Position numbers and translations under genes: made by a program. A stretch of 33,889 bases of DNA from Clostridium sp. (GTDB taxonomy: Bacteria > Bacillota > Clostridia > Clostridiales > Clostridiaceae), in NCBI GenBank assembly GCA_015058375.1, contig SVCK01000080.1, positions 1-33,889 on the forward strand. Direction: 5' to 3'. Below, piece by piece: positions 22,125 to 31,728 of the stretch (positions are counted from its first letter, which is position 1; each line of letters starts with the position of its first letter). A model generated the notes under the pieces. The model saw only the letters and a program-made list of their open reading frames with translations, made no database searches and was not told the origin of the DNA.

Positions 22125-23408
22125 ATGAATTTAATTGTATACACATTGAGGTCGCTATCGTATGTAATTACAGAGCCTTCTTTAATGATAATATTAATTT
22201 TTCTTGGAATAGTTTTTTACACAAAGAATAGAAAAATAGTAACAATGCAGAAAATGATTATTGGTGAAAGAGTAAATTCAGCATTAGAATTGACTTTATC
22301 TCAAATAGTTTTAGGTATATTTGCAGGAATATTTGCAAGTATTATTCTAACTTATTTAGGAGTTATATTTGATGAAAATTCACAAATAGAATTTTTATTT
22401 GTTATTTCTATAGTTTTAGCTTTTATAAAACCTAGATATATTTGTTTTTCATATTCAGGAGCTATATTAGGATTAATTAGTATTATATTTAGATATATAA
22501 ATGTAAAAGCAGTCGATGGAATGAATTTATTTTTATTAGATATAACAGCACTAATGACTTTTGTTGGTGTGATTCATATTGTTGAAGGCTTGCTTGTTAT
22601 GTTTGATGGAGATAGAGGAAGTGTTCCTGTATTTTCAAATAGAGTTGGAAAAATAATAGGTGGATATGCTTTAAGAAGATATTGGGTATTACCTGTAGCA
22701 ATTTTTATGACATATAAATCCACAACTCTTGGAACTGGAGGAACAGAAATTATATCAGCTCCAGAATGGTGGCCTATATTAAAATATGGCAGTATTATGG
22801 ATATAATACAAAATAGTGTTTTAACTTTGGCGCCACTTATTGGAATGGTGGGATATTCTTCTGTTACATTTACAAGAAAGAAGAAAAAAAAGATTATATC
22901 TTCAGGAATGTTTATATTAATTTATGGAGTGTTATTAGTTGCGGTATCTCAAATTGCACAGTTTGGATTAATAGGAGAAATTGTAGTTATATTTTTTGCA
23001 CCTATAATGCATGAAGCGATGCTTATTATTCAAAGAAAGATAGAAGAAAAAAGAGAACCTATATTCTTAAGCGATGAAGATGGTGTGATGATTTTAGATG
23101 TAGTACCATATTCAATTGCGTATGATTTAGGATTAAGAGAGGGAGATAAAATTTCTTTAGTTAATGGTCAGCCTATAAATACAGAAGCTGATATATATTC
23201 AATAGCAAAAGAAAATTTAAATACTCTCGAATTTAAAGTTATTGACAGTAAGAAAGAAATAAAAAATATAAAATTTAAGTATGCAAATAATACGAGATTG
23301 GGAATGGTTTTAGTTCCTAGATTTGTTGATATGAAAAAAGTTATTTCATTTGAAGGCGATAAGTTTTCAGAAGTATTAGAGAATATGAAAAGAAAAAATA
23401 CAAAATAA
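22125..23408 (+). CDS. MinJ-like polytopic membrane protein with C-terminal PDZ domain
   Basis: A 427-residue protein. About eight hydrophobic helices span residues 10-300, and a single cytoplasmic PDZ domain follows (about 315-385, GVMILDVVPYSIAYDLGLREG, shown only in part as ILDVVPYSIAYDLG). Length and layout match B. subtilis MinJ (YvjD), which links DivIVA to MinCD at division sites. Position directly after ftsEX-ctp and before uvrB is also the same. The function in clostridia is inferred. AGGAGG lies 14 nt before ATG 22125, and a four-codon ATG...TGA reading frame fills the gap, its TGA overlapping the ATG. A terminator follows. Confidence 0.8.
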   Translation: MNLIVYTLRSLSYVITEPSLMIILIFLGIVFYTKNRKIVTMQKMIIGERVNSALELTLSQIVLGIFAGIFASIILTYLGVIFDENSQIEFLFVISIVLAFIKPRYICFSYSGAILGLISIIFRYINVKAVDGMNLFLLDITALMTFVGVIHIVEGLLVMFDGDRGSVPVFSNRVGKIIGGYALRRYWVLPVAIFMTYKSTTLGTGGTEIISAPEWWPILKYGSIMDIIQNSVLTLAPLIGMVGYSSVTFTRKKKKKIISSGMFILIYGVLLVAVSQIAQFGLIGEIVVIFFAPIMHEAMLIIQRKIEEKREPIFLSDEDGVMILDVVPYSIAYDLGLREGDKISLVNGQPINTEADIYSIAKENLNTLEFKVIDSKKEIKNIKFKYANNTRLGMVLVPRFVDMKKVISFEGDKFSEVLENMKRKNTK

Positions 23409-23417
23409 TTTACGAAA

Positions 23418-23462
23418 ACTCTTTTTGAAAAATGGTAATACTATTTCAAGAAGAGTTTTTTT
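23418..23462 (+). terminator. Intrinsic terminator after the MinJ-like gene
   Basis: A 13-bp stem (23418-23430 with 23444-23456, one G-U pair) has a 13-nt loop and is followed by a T-run to 23462. It separates the ftsEX group from uvrBA. Confidence 0.9.
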
Positions 23463-23491
23463 GTATAGAAATTTATAAATTTGTTTTGTGC

Positions 23492-23520
23492 TTGACGAAT
23501 ATATGGGCTAAAAGTAAAAT
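23492..23520 (+). promoter_or_regulatory. Promoter of uvrB-uvrA
   Basis: TTGACG (23492-23497), 17-nt spacer, TAAAAT (23515-23520). The LexA-type box begins 10 bp downstream. Confidence 0.82.
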
Positions 23521-23529
23521 AAATATATG

Positions 23530-23543
23530 CGAATGTAAGTTCG
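23530..23543. promoter_or_regulatory. LexA-type SOS box
   Basis: CGAATGTAAGTTCG matches the Gram-positive LexA (DinR) consensus CGAAC-N4-GTTCG at all but one fixed position. It overlies about +4 to +17 of the uvrB transcript, where bound LexA would block initiation. uvrBA is a standard SOS target, which supports the call. Confidence 0.82.
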
Positions 23544-23565
23544 GTTGGATTGGAGAGGTGTTGTT

Positions 23566-25536
23566 ATGGGACAATTTAAAATACATTCAAAATATAGACC
23601 AACTGGGGATCAACCTCAGGCCATAGATAAACTTGTAGACTCTATAGAAGGTGGACACAGAGGGCAAACGTTGCTTGGTGTTACAGGCTCAGGAAAAACA
23701 TTCACAATGGCAAATATAATAGAAAGACTTCAAAAACCCACTATAGTTTTGGCTCACAATAAAACATTAGCAGCTCAGTTGTGTTCAGAGTTTAAAGAGT
23801 TTTTTCCAGATAATATTGTTGAATATTTTGTATCTTATTATGATTACTATCAACCAGAAGCATATGTTCCACAAACTGATACATTTATTGAAAAAGATGC
23901 TTCGATAAATGATGAGATTGATAAATTAAGGCATTCAGCAACATCAGCGTTATTTGAAAGAAGAGATGTTATTATTGTGGCATCAGTTTCATGTATATAT
24001 GGTCTTGGTAATCCTGATGAATATAAGAAATTAACTATTTCTTTGAGAGTTGGTATGGAGAAAGATAGAAATGAAATTATAAGAAGATTAATAGAAATTC
24101 AGTATGAAAGAAATGATGTTGATTTTTCTAGAGGGACTTTTAGAGTTAGAGGAGATTGCTTAGATATAATTCCAGTTACATCTTCAAATGTAGGTATAAG
24201 AATAGAATTTTTTGGCGATGAAATTGATAGAATAAGAGAATTTGATGTGCTAACAGGAACTATAATCGGTGAAAGAGATCATGTGGCTATAACTCCAGCA
24301 TCGCACTTTGCTACATCTCCAGAAGTATTAGAAAAATCAATTAGGACAATAGAGGATGAATTAGAAGAAAGATTAAGAGAACTTAATGCACAAGATAAAA
24401 TATTAGAAGCGCAGAGGTTAAAACAGAGAACAAATTTTGATATAGAAATGATAAGGGAAATGGGATACTGTACTGGAATAGAAAATTATTCTAGAGTATT
24501 TGATAATAGAGCACCAGGAACGCCACCTAAAACTTTACTAGATTATTTTCCAGATGATTATTTAATGTTTATTGATGAAAGTCATGTGACTCTCCCACAA
24601 GTCAGAGCAATGTATGCTGGTGATAGATCAAGAAAAGATACTTTAGTTGAATATGGATTTAGGCTACCATGTGCATATGACAATAGACCATTAAAATTTA
24701 ATGAATTTGAAAAGAAGATAAATCAAGTAGTATTTGTAAGTGCTACTCCGGGTCAATATGAGTTAGATAATTCATCAGAAATTGCAGAACAGATAATAAG
24801 ACCTACAGGACTTTTAGATCCTCAAATTGAAATAAGACCAGTTAAAGGACAAATAGACGATTTGTATGCTGAGATTAAGAAAACTACAGATGCTGGATTT
24901 AGAACTTTAATAACAACATTAACTAAGAGAATGGCAGAGGATTTAACTAAGTATTTAACTGAACTTGGGGTAAAGGCAACTTACATGCATTCAGATATTG
25001 ATACTATTGAAAGAATGAAGATAATTAGAGAACTTAGACTGGGAGAAAAGGATGTACTTGTTGGAATTAATTTGTTAAGAGAGGGTTTGGATATTCCGGA
25101 AGTGGCTCTTGTTGCGATAATAGATGCAGATAAGGAAGGCTTTTTGCGTTCAGAAACATCGTTGATTCAGACTATTGGTAGGGCAGCTAGAAATGCAGAG
25201 AGTAAAGTAATAATGTATGCAGATAATATTACTGGATCTATGGATAGAGCAATTAAAGAAACGAATAGAAGAAGAAAAATTCAGCAGGAATATAATGATG
25301 AACATAATATTGTTCCACAAACAATAATAAAGGAAGTAAGAGATGTAATAGAGGCGACTAAGGTTTCAGAAGAACAAAGCAGTTATAAAACTAATGAATC
25401 TAATGAAAAATTAGATGCAAAAGATAAGAAGAAGTTAATTAAGAAGTATACAGAAGAAATGATGGAAGCTGCTAAAAATCTTCAATTTGAAAGAGCTGCT
25501 GAACTTAGGGATATAATAGAAGAATTGAAAAAATAG
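23566..25536 (+). CDS. uvrB: Excinuclease ABC subunit B
   Basis: A 656-residue nucleotide excision repair helicase. Walker A is [10 protein letters not shown] near residue 40, the beta-hairpin segment [20 protein letters not shown] inserts between DNA strands, and the DEAD-like box is IDESH. The helicase C-domain carries [14 protein letters not shown] and QTIGRAARN. The C-terminal UVR coiled coil (about 620-655, [14 protein letters not shown]) contacts UvrA and UvrC. UvrB receives damage from UvrA and loads UvrC. ATG 23566 has GGAGAGGTG just upstream and the standard family start (M-G-x-F-x-hydrophobic); seven extra residues upstream in frame are not needed. SOS-controlled by the box at 23530. 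Confidence 0.97.
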   Translation: MGQFKIHSKYRPTGDQPQAIDKLVDSIEGGHRGQTLLGVTGSGKTFTMANIIERLQKPTIVLAHNKTLAAQLCSEFKEFFPDNIVEYFVSYYDYYQPEAYVPQTDTFIEKDASINDEIDKLRHSATSALFERRDVIIVASVSCIYGLGNPDEYKKLTISLRVGMEKDRNEIIRRLIEIQYERNDVDFSRGTFRVRGDCLDIIPVTSSNVGIRIEFFGDEIDRIREFDVLTGTIIGERDHVAITPASHFATSPEVLEKSIRTIEDELEERLRELNAQDKILEAQRLKQRTNFDIEMIREMGYCTGIENYSRVFDNRAPGTPPKTLLDYFPDDYLMFIDESHVTLPQVRAMYAGDRSRKDTLVEYGFRLPCAYDNRPLKFNEFEKKINQVVFVSATPGQYELDNSSEIAEQIIRPTGLLDPQIEIRPVKGQIDDLYAEIKKTTDAGFRTLITTLTKRMAEDLTKYLTELGVKATYMHSDIDTIERMKIIRELRLGEKDVLVGINLLREGLDIPEVALVAIIDADKEGFLRSETSLIQTIGRAARNAESKVIMYADNITGSMDRAIKETNRRRKIQQEYNDEHNIVPQTIIKEVRDVIEATKVSEEQSSYKTNESNEKLDAKDKKKLIKKYTEEMMEAAKNLQFERAAELRDIIEELKK

Positions 25537-25569
25537 AGTGAATATTTTAGAAGAAAGGTATTAAAAATT

Positions 25570-28392
25570 ATGAATGATAAGATAGTAATAAAAGGTGCTA
25601 AGGTTCACAATCTTAAAAATGTAAGTTTAGAAATTCCTAGAGATAAACTTGTGGTTTTTACAGGACTTTCTGGTTCAGGAAAGTCATCATTAGCTTTTGA
25701 TACTCTTTATGCAGAAGGACAAAGAAGATATGTAGAATCATTATCTGCCTATGCAAGACAATTTTTAGGACAAATGAATAAACCAGATGTTGAGAATATA
25801 GAAGGTCTATCGCCAGCAATTTCTATAGATCAAAAGACTACTAGTAAGAATCCAAGGTCTACAGTTGGGACTATTACTGAAATATATGATTATTTAAGAT
25901 TATTGTATGCGAAAGTTGGAACGCCACATTGTCCTAAGTGTGGTAAGGAAATTAGTCAACAATCAATTGATCAAATTGTGGATAAAGTAATGTCTCTTGG
26001 GGAAAAAACAAAAATTCAAATTTTATCACCTTTGGTAAGAGGCAGAAAGGGACTTCATGAAAAGATTCTTGATAATATAAAGAAAAATGGATTTGTTAGA
26101 GCGAGAATTGATGGGGAAGTTTATGATGTTAGTGAAGAAGATATTAAACTTGAAAAAAATAAAAAGCATAATATAGAAGCTGTTGTAGATAGAATTGTTA
26201 TTAAACAAGGAATAGAAGGACGCTTAAGTGATTCTTTAGAAACAGCATTAAAACTTGGAGAAGGTCTTGTAATAATTAATGTTGTTGGAAAAGAAGATAT
26301 TTTATTTAGTGAGAATTTTGCATGCCCTGATTGTGGAATTAGTATAGGTGAAATTGCACCAAGAATGTTTTCATTTAACTCACCATGGGGAAAATGCGAT
26401 TACTGTGATGGACTTGGAAGTTTGTATGAGATTGATGAAAATTTAGTAATTCCTAATAAGAATTTAAGTATTATGGAGGGTGCTATAGCAACTTGGGGTG
26501 AAGGAAGACTTAAGCAAGACTCATGGACATATGCAATATTGCAAGCTTTGAGTAGAGAATATGATTTTTCATTACATACACCTATAAAAGACTTAAAAAA
26601 AGATGTAATAGATATATTATTTTATGGTACAAAAGGAAGAAAGCTAGATATAGAATATACAAAAGATGGAGTGAAATCAATTTATAACTATGCATATGAT
26701 GGAGAAATTAATGCATTAAAAAGAAGATATAAAGAAACAAATTCAGATATTATAAAAAATGAAATTGAACAATATATGAGTGATAATAAATGTCCTAAAT
26801 GTCATGGAGCTAGGCTTAAACCTGAAGCATTAGCAGTTAAAGTTGGCGGGATTAATATATATGAATTTACTAACATGCCTATTCATGAAGAACTAAAATT
26901 TATAAATGGAATAGAATTTTCAGAAAAGAATAAGATTATTAGTGAGCAAATTGTAAAAGAGATAAAGAGTAGATTGCAATTTTTAATTGATGTAGGATTA
27001 GATTACTTAACTTTATCTAGAAATTCAGGGACTTTGTCAGGTGGTGAATCTCAAAGAATTAGATTAGCTACTCAAATAGGCTCATCCTTAATGGGTGTTT
27101 TATATATTCTTGATGAACCTAGTATTGGCCTTCATCAGAGAGATAATGATAAACTTATAGGAACATTGAAGAATTTAAGAGATGTTGGAAATACAGTTAT
27201 TGTAGTAGAGCATGATGAAGATACTATGAAAGCTGCTGATTATATAGTTGATATTGGTCCAAGAGCAGGAGAACATGGTGGTAAAATTGTTGCTACTGGA
27301 ACTATTGATGATATTATGGCTAATGAAGATTCTATTACAGGGCAATACTTAACTGGTAAGAAAAAAATAGAAGTTCCAAGTGAAAGACGCAAAGGAAATG
27401 GAAATAAGATAACTATAAAAGGTGCTAAGGAAAATAATTTAAAGAACATAAATGTATCAATACCGTTAGGAACATTAACAATGGTTACAGGAGTGTCTGG
27501 ATCTGGTAAGAGTACATTAGTTAATCAAATTTTATATAAAGGATTAAATAAACTTGTTAATAATAGTAAGAATCCAGTTGGAAATCATAAAGAGATATTA
27601 GGATATGAAAATATAGATAAAATTATAGATATAGATCAAAGTCCAATTGGAAGAACTCCAAGATCTAATCCAGCAACTTATACAGGAACTTTTGACATAG
27701 TAAGAGAATTATTTGCACAGACTCCAGAAGCAAAAATGAGAGGATATAAGCCAGGTAGATTTTCTTTTAATGTTAAAGGTGGAAGATGTGAAGCATGTTC
27801 TGGTGATGGAATTATAAAAATAGAGATGCAATTTTTATCAGATGTATATGTTCCTTGTGAAGTTTGTAAAGGAAAAAGATATAATAGAGAGACATTAGAA
27901 GTTAAATATAAAGGAAAGAATATAGATGATGTTTTAAATATGACAGTTGAAGAAGCATTAAAATTCTTTGAAAACTTACCTAGAATTAAAAATAAACTAC
28001 AGACTCTATATGATGTTGGTTTGGGATATATAAAATTAGGTCAGCCTTCAACACAATTATCAGGAGGAGAGGCTCAAAGAATAAAATTAGCATATGAATT
28101 GTCTAAAAGAAGTACGGGAAAAACATTATATATATTAGATGAGCCAACTACAGGACTTCATATTGATGATGTAAAGAGACTGGTTGAAATATTACAAAGA
28201 CTAGTTGATGCAGGCAATACAGTAGTAGTTATAGAGCATAATCTAGATATGATAAAATGTGCAGATTATATAATAGATTTGGGACCAGAAGGTGGAGATA
28301 AAGGAGGAACTGTTGTAATTCAAGGTACACCTGAGAAAGTTGTTAAGTGTGAAGAATCGTATACAGGAAAGTATTTAAAAAGCTTTCTTTAA
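25570..28392 (+). CDS. uvrA: Excinuclease ABC subunit A
   Basis: A 940-residue damage-recognition ATPase with two ABC modules. The first Walker A is GLSGSGKSS near residue 35 and the second is GVSGSGKST near 645, with two ABC signatures ([24 protein letters not shown]). Zinc-binding cysteine pairs are visible: CPKCGKE, CPDCG with CDYCDG, and CEACSGDG with CEVCKGKR. The conserved insertion [16 protein letters not shown] is present. Full length for the family. It follows uvrB after 33 nt, so it shares the SOS promoter. AAAGG precedes ATG 25570 at a slightly long spacing. A weak hairpin AAAATG/CATTTT (28406-28422) downstream may end the transcript. Confidence 0.98.
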   Translation: MNDKIVIKGAKVHNLKNVSLEIPRDKLVVFTGLSGSGKSSLAFDTLYAEGQRRYVESLSAYARQFLGQMNKPDVENIEGLSPAISIDQKTTSKNPRSTVGTITEIYDYLRLLYAKVGTPHCPKCGKEISQQSIDQIVDKVMSLGEKTKIQILSPLVRGRKGLHEKILDNIKKNGFVRARIDGEVYDVSEEDIKLEKNKKHNIEAVVDRIVIKQGIEGRLSDSLETALKLGEGLVIINVVGKEDILFSENFACPDCGISIGEIAPRMFSFNSPWGKCDYCDGLGSLYEIDENLVIPNKNLSIMEGAIATWGEGRLKQDSWTYAILQALSREYDFSLHTPIKDLKKDVIDILFYGTKGRKLDIEYTKDGVKSIYNYAYDGEINALKRRYKETNSDIIKNEIEQYMSDNKCPKCHGARLKPEALAVKVGGINIYEFTNMPIHEELKFINGIEFSEKNKIISEQIVKEIKSRLQFLIDVGLDYLTLSRNSGTLSGGESQRIRLATQIGSSLMGVLYILDEPSIGLHQRDNDKLIGTLKNLRDVGNTVIVVEHDEDTMKAADYIVDIGPRAGEHGGKIVATGTIDDIMANEDSITGQYLTGKKKIEVPSERRKGNGNKITIKGAKENNLKNINVSIPLGTLTMVTGVSGSGKSTLVNQILYKGLNKLVNNSKNPVGNHKEILGYENIDKIIDIDQSPIGRTPRSNPATYTGTFDIVRELFAQTPEAKMRGYKPGRFSFNVKGGRCEACSGDGIIKIEMQFLSDVYVPCEVCKGKRYNRETLEVKYKGKNIDDVLNMTVEEALKFFENLPRIKNKLQTLYDVGLGYIKLGQPSTQLSGGEAQRIKLAYELSKRSTGKTLYILDEPTTGLHIDDVKRLVEILQRLVDAGNTVVVIEHNLDMIKCADYIIDLGPEGGDKGGTVVIQGTPEKVVKCEESYTGKYLKSFL

Positions 28393-28447
28393 TTTGTTGT
28401 AGTAGAAAATGTAATACATTTTTTATGGTTTTATGTAAAATTTGTTG

Positions 28448-28453
28448 TATAAT
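28448..28453 (+). promoter_or_regulatory. Probable -10 element of the FHA-SEDS-PBP operon
   Basis: TATAAT lies 36 nt before the FHA gene. No convincing -35 is present at normal spacing. Confidence 0.4.
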
Positions 28454-28488
28454 CTATTTAACAGGGAAAATAGATTTGAGGTGAAGTG

Positions 28489-28926
28489 ATGAGTTTTTCG
28501 AAGGTTTCAGCTATATTTTTTGGTATAGTTTTTATAATAATCTTGTATGCAATAATAGTATTTGCTTTGAAAATAATGTATAAAGACGTTAAAAGTGGAG
28601 GAAGAAAACGTCCTAATAGTGCTAGAAAAAGTTATGGAATTGAAGTTGTTAATATAGCTGACAACTCAAATATAAAAAATGGATCGGTTATTCCTATAAG
28701 AGGAATAGTAACTGTAGGAAGAAAAGCTGAAAATGCAGTAGTGTTAGTAGATCCACATGTTTCAGGACAACATGCTAAATTTCTTATTAAAAATAATATT
28801 TTGTATGTTGAAGACTTAAATAGTACTAATGGAACTTTTGTAAATGATAGACAGATATCAGGAAAAGTTAAGCTTTTTGGCAAAGATGAAATAAGAATTG
28901 GTACAACTGTCTTTAGAGTTTTATAG
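28489..28926 (+). CDS. Membrane-anchored FHA domain protein
   Basis: A 145-residue protein with one N-terminal membrane helix (about 8-30), a basic linker and a C-terminal FHA domain (about 55-145). The phosphothreonine-binding residues are all present: Gly77-Arg78 (TVGRKAE), Ser92 and His95 (HVSGQHA), and Asn114-Gly115 (NSTNGTF). It should read phosphorylated threonine made by a PASTA-type kinase such as PrkC, which is not in this window. ATG 28489 has GAGGTGA 4-5 nt upstream. It is the first gene of a likely operon with a SEDS protein and a class B PBP, so a role in control of cell-wall synthesis is inferred. The order recalls the actinobacterial fhaB-rodA-pbpA cluster. Confidence 0.88.
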   Translation: MSFSKVSAIFFGIVFIIILYAIIVFALKIMYKDVKSGGRKRPNSARKSYGIEVVNIADNSNIKNGSVIPIRGIVTVGRKAENAVVLVDPHVSGQHAKFLIKNNILYVEDLNSTNGTFVNDRQISGKVKLFGKDEIRIGTTVFRVL

Positions 28927-28947
28927 CAATAGATAGAGGTGATTATA

Positions 28948-30168
28948 GTGAAAGTGCGAAGAGATGAGAAAAAGCTATTGATAATTACTTATATCTTATG
29001 TATAGCTCTGTTTACAAAATTGGCAATATTAACAAAACCAATTGATAAGAGAGCTCTTATTATGGGTGGTGCTTTATGCGTAGTTATAGGTTTATCTCAT
29101 TTTATAATAAGAAGATTTTATCCAGATGGCGATAAATTTCTATTGATTTTTTCAACTATATTATCAATCATAGGAATAGCTATGATATATAGAATTAAGC
29201 CTGATGAAGGATTAAAACAGATACTATGGTTTGTGTTTGGAGTAGCAGTTTATATAATAACAGTAGTTATATTGCCTGATATGAACAAGTTATCTAAATT
29301 TAAGTATGTATATTTAGGAATGACAGTAGGGATTATGCCATTAGCATGTTTATTTGCTAGTGAAACATATGGAGCAAAAAACTGGATAAATATAGGTGGA
29401 TTTAGTTTTCAACCATCAGAATTATCTAAAATAACTTTAGTATTGTATTTGGCATCAGTACTTAAAGATTATACTAATGACAAGCAAGGATTAGAAAAAA
29501 TTAAACAATTAATTGCTCCAGCACTTGTTGTAATGTTCTGTTTAGGTTGTCTTGTTTTGCAGAAAGATTTAGGATCTGCATTGATATTCTTTGGAGTATC
29601 TGTATCTATACTTTATATAGCAACGACAAAGAAAAAATATGTATTTGCATGTTTAGGTTTATTTGCTGTAGGTTCAAGTATAGCGTATAAGTTATTTCCG
29701 CATATACAAAAAAGAGTAAGGATATGGTTAGATCCATGGGCTTATTCAAATGATCAAGGTTATCAAATTGTAGAAGGTCTATATTCAATTTCATCAGGTG
29801 GAATGTTGGGTTCAGGTCTTGGAAATGGATATCCAGGGTTTGTACCAGTGCCAACATCAGATTATATCTTCGCTGCTATATGTGAAGAATTTGGAATGGT
29901 TTTTGGAATAGGTATAATGATTTTAATGTTTCTTATGTTTTATAGGGGAATAAGAGTTGCATTTGTAACAGACAATAGATTTTCGCAAATTACAGCAGTA
30001 GGTTTAAGTACAATGATTGCGTGTCAAATACTTGTAATTGTCGGAGGAATTTTTGCGATAATACCATTAACAGGAATTACTCTTCCTTTTGTAAGTTATG
30101 GTGGTAGTTCTATTTTAACTACTTTCTTTGCGTTAGGAATTTTACAAAAGGTTTCAGAGGAGGGCTAA
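28948..30168 (+). CDS. SEDS-family peptidoglycan glycosyltransferase (FtsW/RodA/SpoVE type)
   Basis: A 406-residue membrane protein with about ten helices. SEDS hallmarks are YGAKNWINIGGFSFQPSELS, QKDLGSALIFF (with the catalytic Asp region), GSGLGNGYPGFVPVPTSDYI and the final LPFVSYGGSS. SEDS proteins polymerise lipid II into glycan chains and work with a partner class B PBP, here encoded 6 nt downstream. Whether it serves elongation (RodA), division (FtsW) or spores (SpoVE) cannot be decided from sequence. GTG 28948 has AGAGGTGAT upstream at proper spacing; GTG 28939 overlaps that site and is less likely. Confidence 0.92.
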   Translation: MKVRRDEKKLLIITYILCIALFTKLAILTKPIDKRALIMGGALCVVIGLSHFIIRRFYPDGDKFLLIFSTILSIIGIAMIYRIKPDEGLKQILWFVFGVAVYIITVVILPDMNKLSKFKYVYLGMTVGIMPLACLFASETYGAKNWINIGGFSFQPSELSKITLVLYLASVLKDYTNDKQGLEKIKQLIAPALVVMFCLGCLVLQKDLGSALIFFGVSVSILYIATTKKKYVFACLGLFAVGSSIAYKLFPHIQKRVRIWLDPWAYSNDQGYQIVEGLYSISSGGMLGSGLGNGYPGFVPVPTSDYIFAAICEEFGMVFGIGIMILMFLMFYRGIRVAFVTDNRFSQITAVGLSTMIACQILVIVGGIFAIIPLTGITLPFVSYGGSSILTTFFALGILQKVSEEG

Positions 30169-30174
30169 AATATA

Positions 30175-31659
30175 ATGAATGATTTTAAAAATAGTGTCAA
30201 AGGCGTAATGTCTGTATTCTTAATATTATTTGTAGGTCTTATTTCATATATAGCATATTCCCAAACTTTTATAGCGAGTGATATAGCTAATAATTCAGCA
30301 AACAAAAGATTGTGGGCTAAAAGAAATGAAGTATTAAGAGGAACTATTTATGATAGAAATGGAAATCCATTAACTTCAAGTGTAAAAACAGGTGATTTGA
30401 CTCAATCACGAACATATCTACAGAACGATTTATATGTGCATGCACTAGGATATGTTAGTACTAAATATGATCTTACAGGCTTAGAAAAGTCTTATGATGA
30501 AGAATTATCTACTTATACTAGTAAGATGGAGTCTGGCATAAGATCTTTAATAACTAATTTTAGTATTGATTCATTAAAGCATGCTTTTGATAGTAGAGAT
30601 ACAGAAAAGCAGCAAAAAATAGGAAATGGTGTGATTACTACATTAAATCCTGATGTTCAAAGAGCAGCATATGATGCATTGGGTAATAGAAGAGGTGCAG
30701 TAGTTGCATTAGATCCTTCAAATGGTCAAGTATTAGCTATGGTGTCTAAACCAACTTATAATCCTAATGATTTAGATGCTGCAATGGCAACAGCAAATGC
30801 AGGTACTGCAGAAAATAGTCCTCTAATTAATAGAGCTACGTCAGGATTGTATGCGCCTGGTTCAACTTTTAAAACAGTAACTTTAGCAAGTGCTTTAAGT
30901 AATATATCAGGAGTTAAAAATAGAACATTTGAAGATAATGGCTCATTACAACTTAGTGCAAAGCAGTCATTATCTAATGATAGTGGTGAAGTAAATGGTT
31001 CTATGGATTTAGAAAAATCATATATTAGATCAAGTAATGTTGTTTTTGGAACATTAGCCTTAGAATTAGGAAATTCTAAACTAAAAGAAACTGCTGAAAA
31101 GTTTGGATTTAATAATAACATTCCAACTAATGGATTTTATTTGAATAAGAGTTCTTTTCCAACATTAGGAGCTAATGATAAAGGATTAATAGCTCAAACA
31201 GGTATAGGTCAAGCGAGTATTTTAGCTACACCTATGCAGATGGCTTTGGTATGTGGTACTGTAGCTAATAACGGAGTTATGATGGAACCTACGCTTGTAA
31301 AAGAAATAGTTGATAAAGATAAGAATGTTATAAAGAAGGTAGAGCCTAATAAATATTCTCAAGTAATGTCTTCTTCAGATGCAACTATGGCCAAAACTGC
31401 AATGAGAGGAGTAGTTGAAGATCATTTAGTAAGTATATTTTCAGGGATAGAAGCAGCTGGAAAAACAGGAACAGCTGAAACAACTGACTCTAATGGAAAC
31501 TTAACTAAGTCTCATTCATGGTTTATAGGATTTGCACCAGCAAATAAACCAAAGGTTGCTGTTGCAGTAATTGTTGAAAATGCAGGTTATGGTAAAGAAG
31601 CAGCTGCACCGGTAACAGCAGCGGTTATGAGAGCAGCATTAAATAGTAGTAGTAAATAG
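30175..31659 (+). CDS. pbpA: Class B penicillin-binding protein (PBP2/PbpA-like transpeptidase)
   Basis: A 494-residue bitopic transpeptidase that cross-links peptidoglycan outside the membrane. It has one N-terminal helix (about 8-28), a short pedestal with RGTIYDRNGNPL, and a transpeptidase domain with Ser230-x2-Lys233 (STFK), Ser286-Ser-Asn288 and Lys430-Thr-Gly432. It is short for the class and lacks PASTA repeats, close in length to mycobacterial PbpA. It pairs with the SEDS glycosyltransferase just upstream. GGAGGG lies 11 nt before ATG 30175, overlapping the end of the SEDS gene. A long hairpin without a T-tract follows. Confidence 0.93.
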   Translation: MNDFKNSVKGVMSVFLILFVGLISYIAYSQTFIASDIANNSANKRLWAKRNEVLRGTIYDRNGNPLTSSVKTGDLTQSRTYLQNDLYVHALGYVSTKYDLTGLEKSYDEELSTYTSKMESGIRSLITNFSIDSLKHAFDSRDTEKQQKIGNGVITTLNPDVQRAAYDALGNRRGAVVALDPSNGQVLAMVSKPTYNPNDLDAAMATANAGTAENSPLINRATSGLYAPGSTFKTVTLASALSNISGVKNRTFEDNGSLQLSAKQSLSNDSGEVNGSMDLEKSYIRSSNVVFGTLALELGNSKLKETAEKFGFNNNIPTNGFYLNKSSFPTLGANDKGLIAQTGIGQASILATPMQMALVCGTVANNGVMMEPTLVKEIVDKDKNVIKKVEPNKYSQVMSSSDATMAKTAMRGVVEDHLVSIFSGIEAAGKTGTAETTDSNGNLTKSHSWFIGFAPANKPKVAVAVIVENAGYGKEAAAPVTAAVMRAALNSSSK

Positions 31660-31663
31660 AAGT

Positions 31664-31707
31664 TTTTTAGGGGTGTTTAGAATAACTTGTTCTAAACACC
31701 CTAAAAA
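31664..31707 (+). repeat. Long stem-loop between pbpA and uvrC
   Basis: Arms 31664-31682 and 31690-31707 pair over 18 bp with a single bulged G and a 7-nt loop. The 3' arm is followed by ATATAT, not T residues, so it is not a classic intrinsic terminator. It may be an RNA processing or stability element between the two genes. Confidence 0.75.
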
Positions 31708-31728
31708 TATATATGAAAGGATGGTTGT

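Noticed and set aside
23432-23626. A 64-codon plus-strand frame between the MinJ-like gene and uvrB
   Set aside because: It starts inside a terminator, spans the uvrB promoter and LexA box, and runs into uvrB in another frame.
31679-31693. GAATAACTTGTTC as a LexA box before uvrC
   Set aside because: The spacing between half-sites is 5 rather than 4 and it is part of the long hairpin, so it does not fit the consensus.
31664-31707. The pbpA-uvrC hairpin as an intrinsic terminator
   Set aside because: Neither strand has a T-run after the stem.
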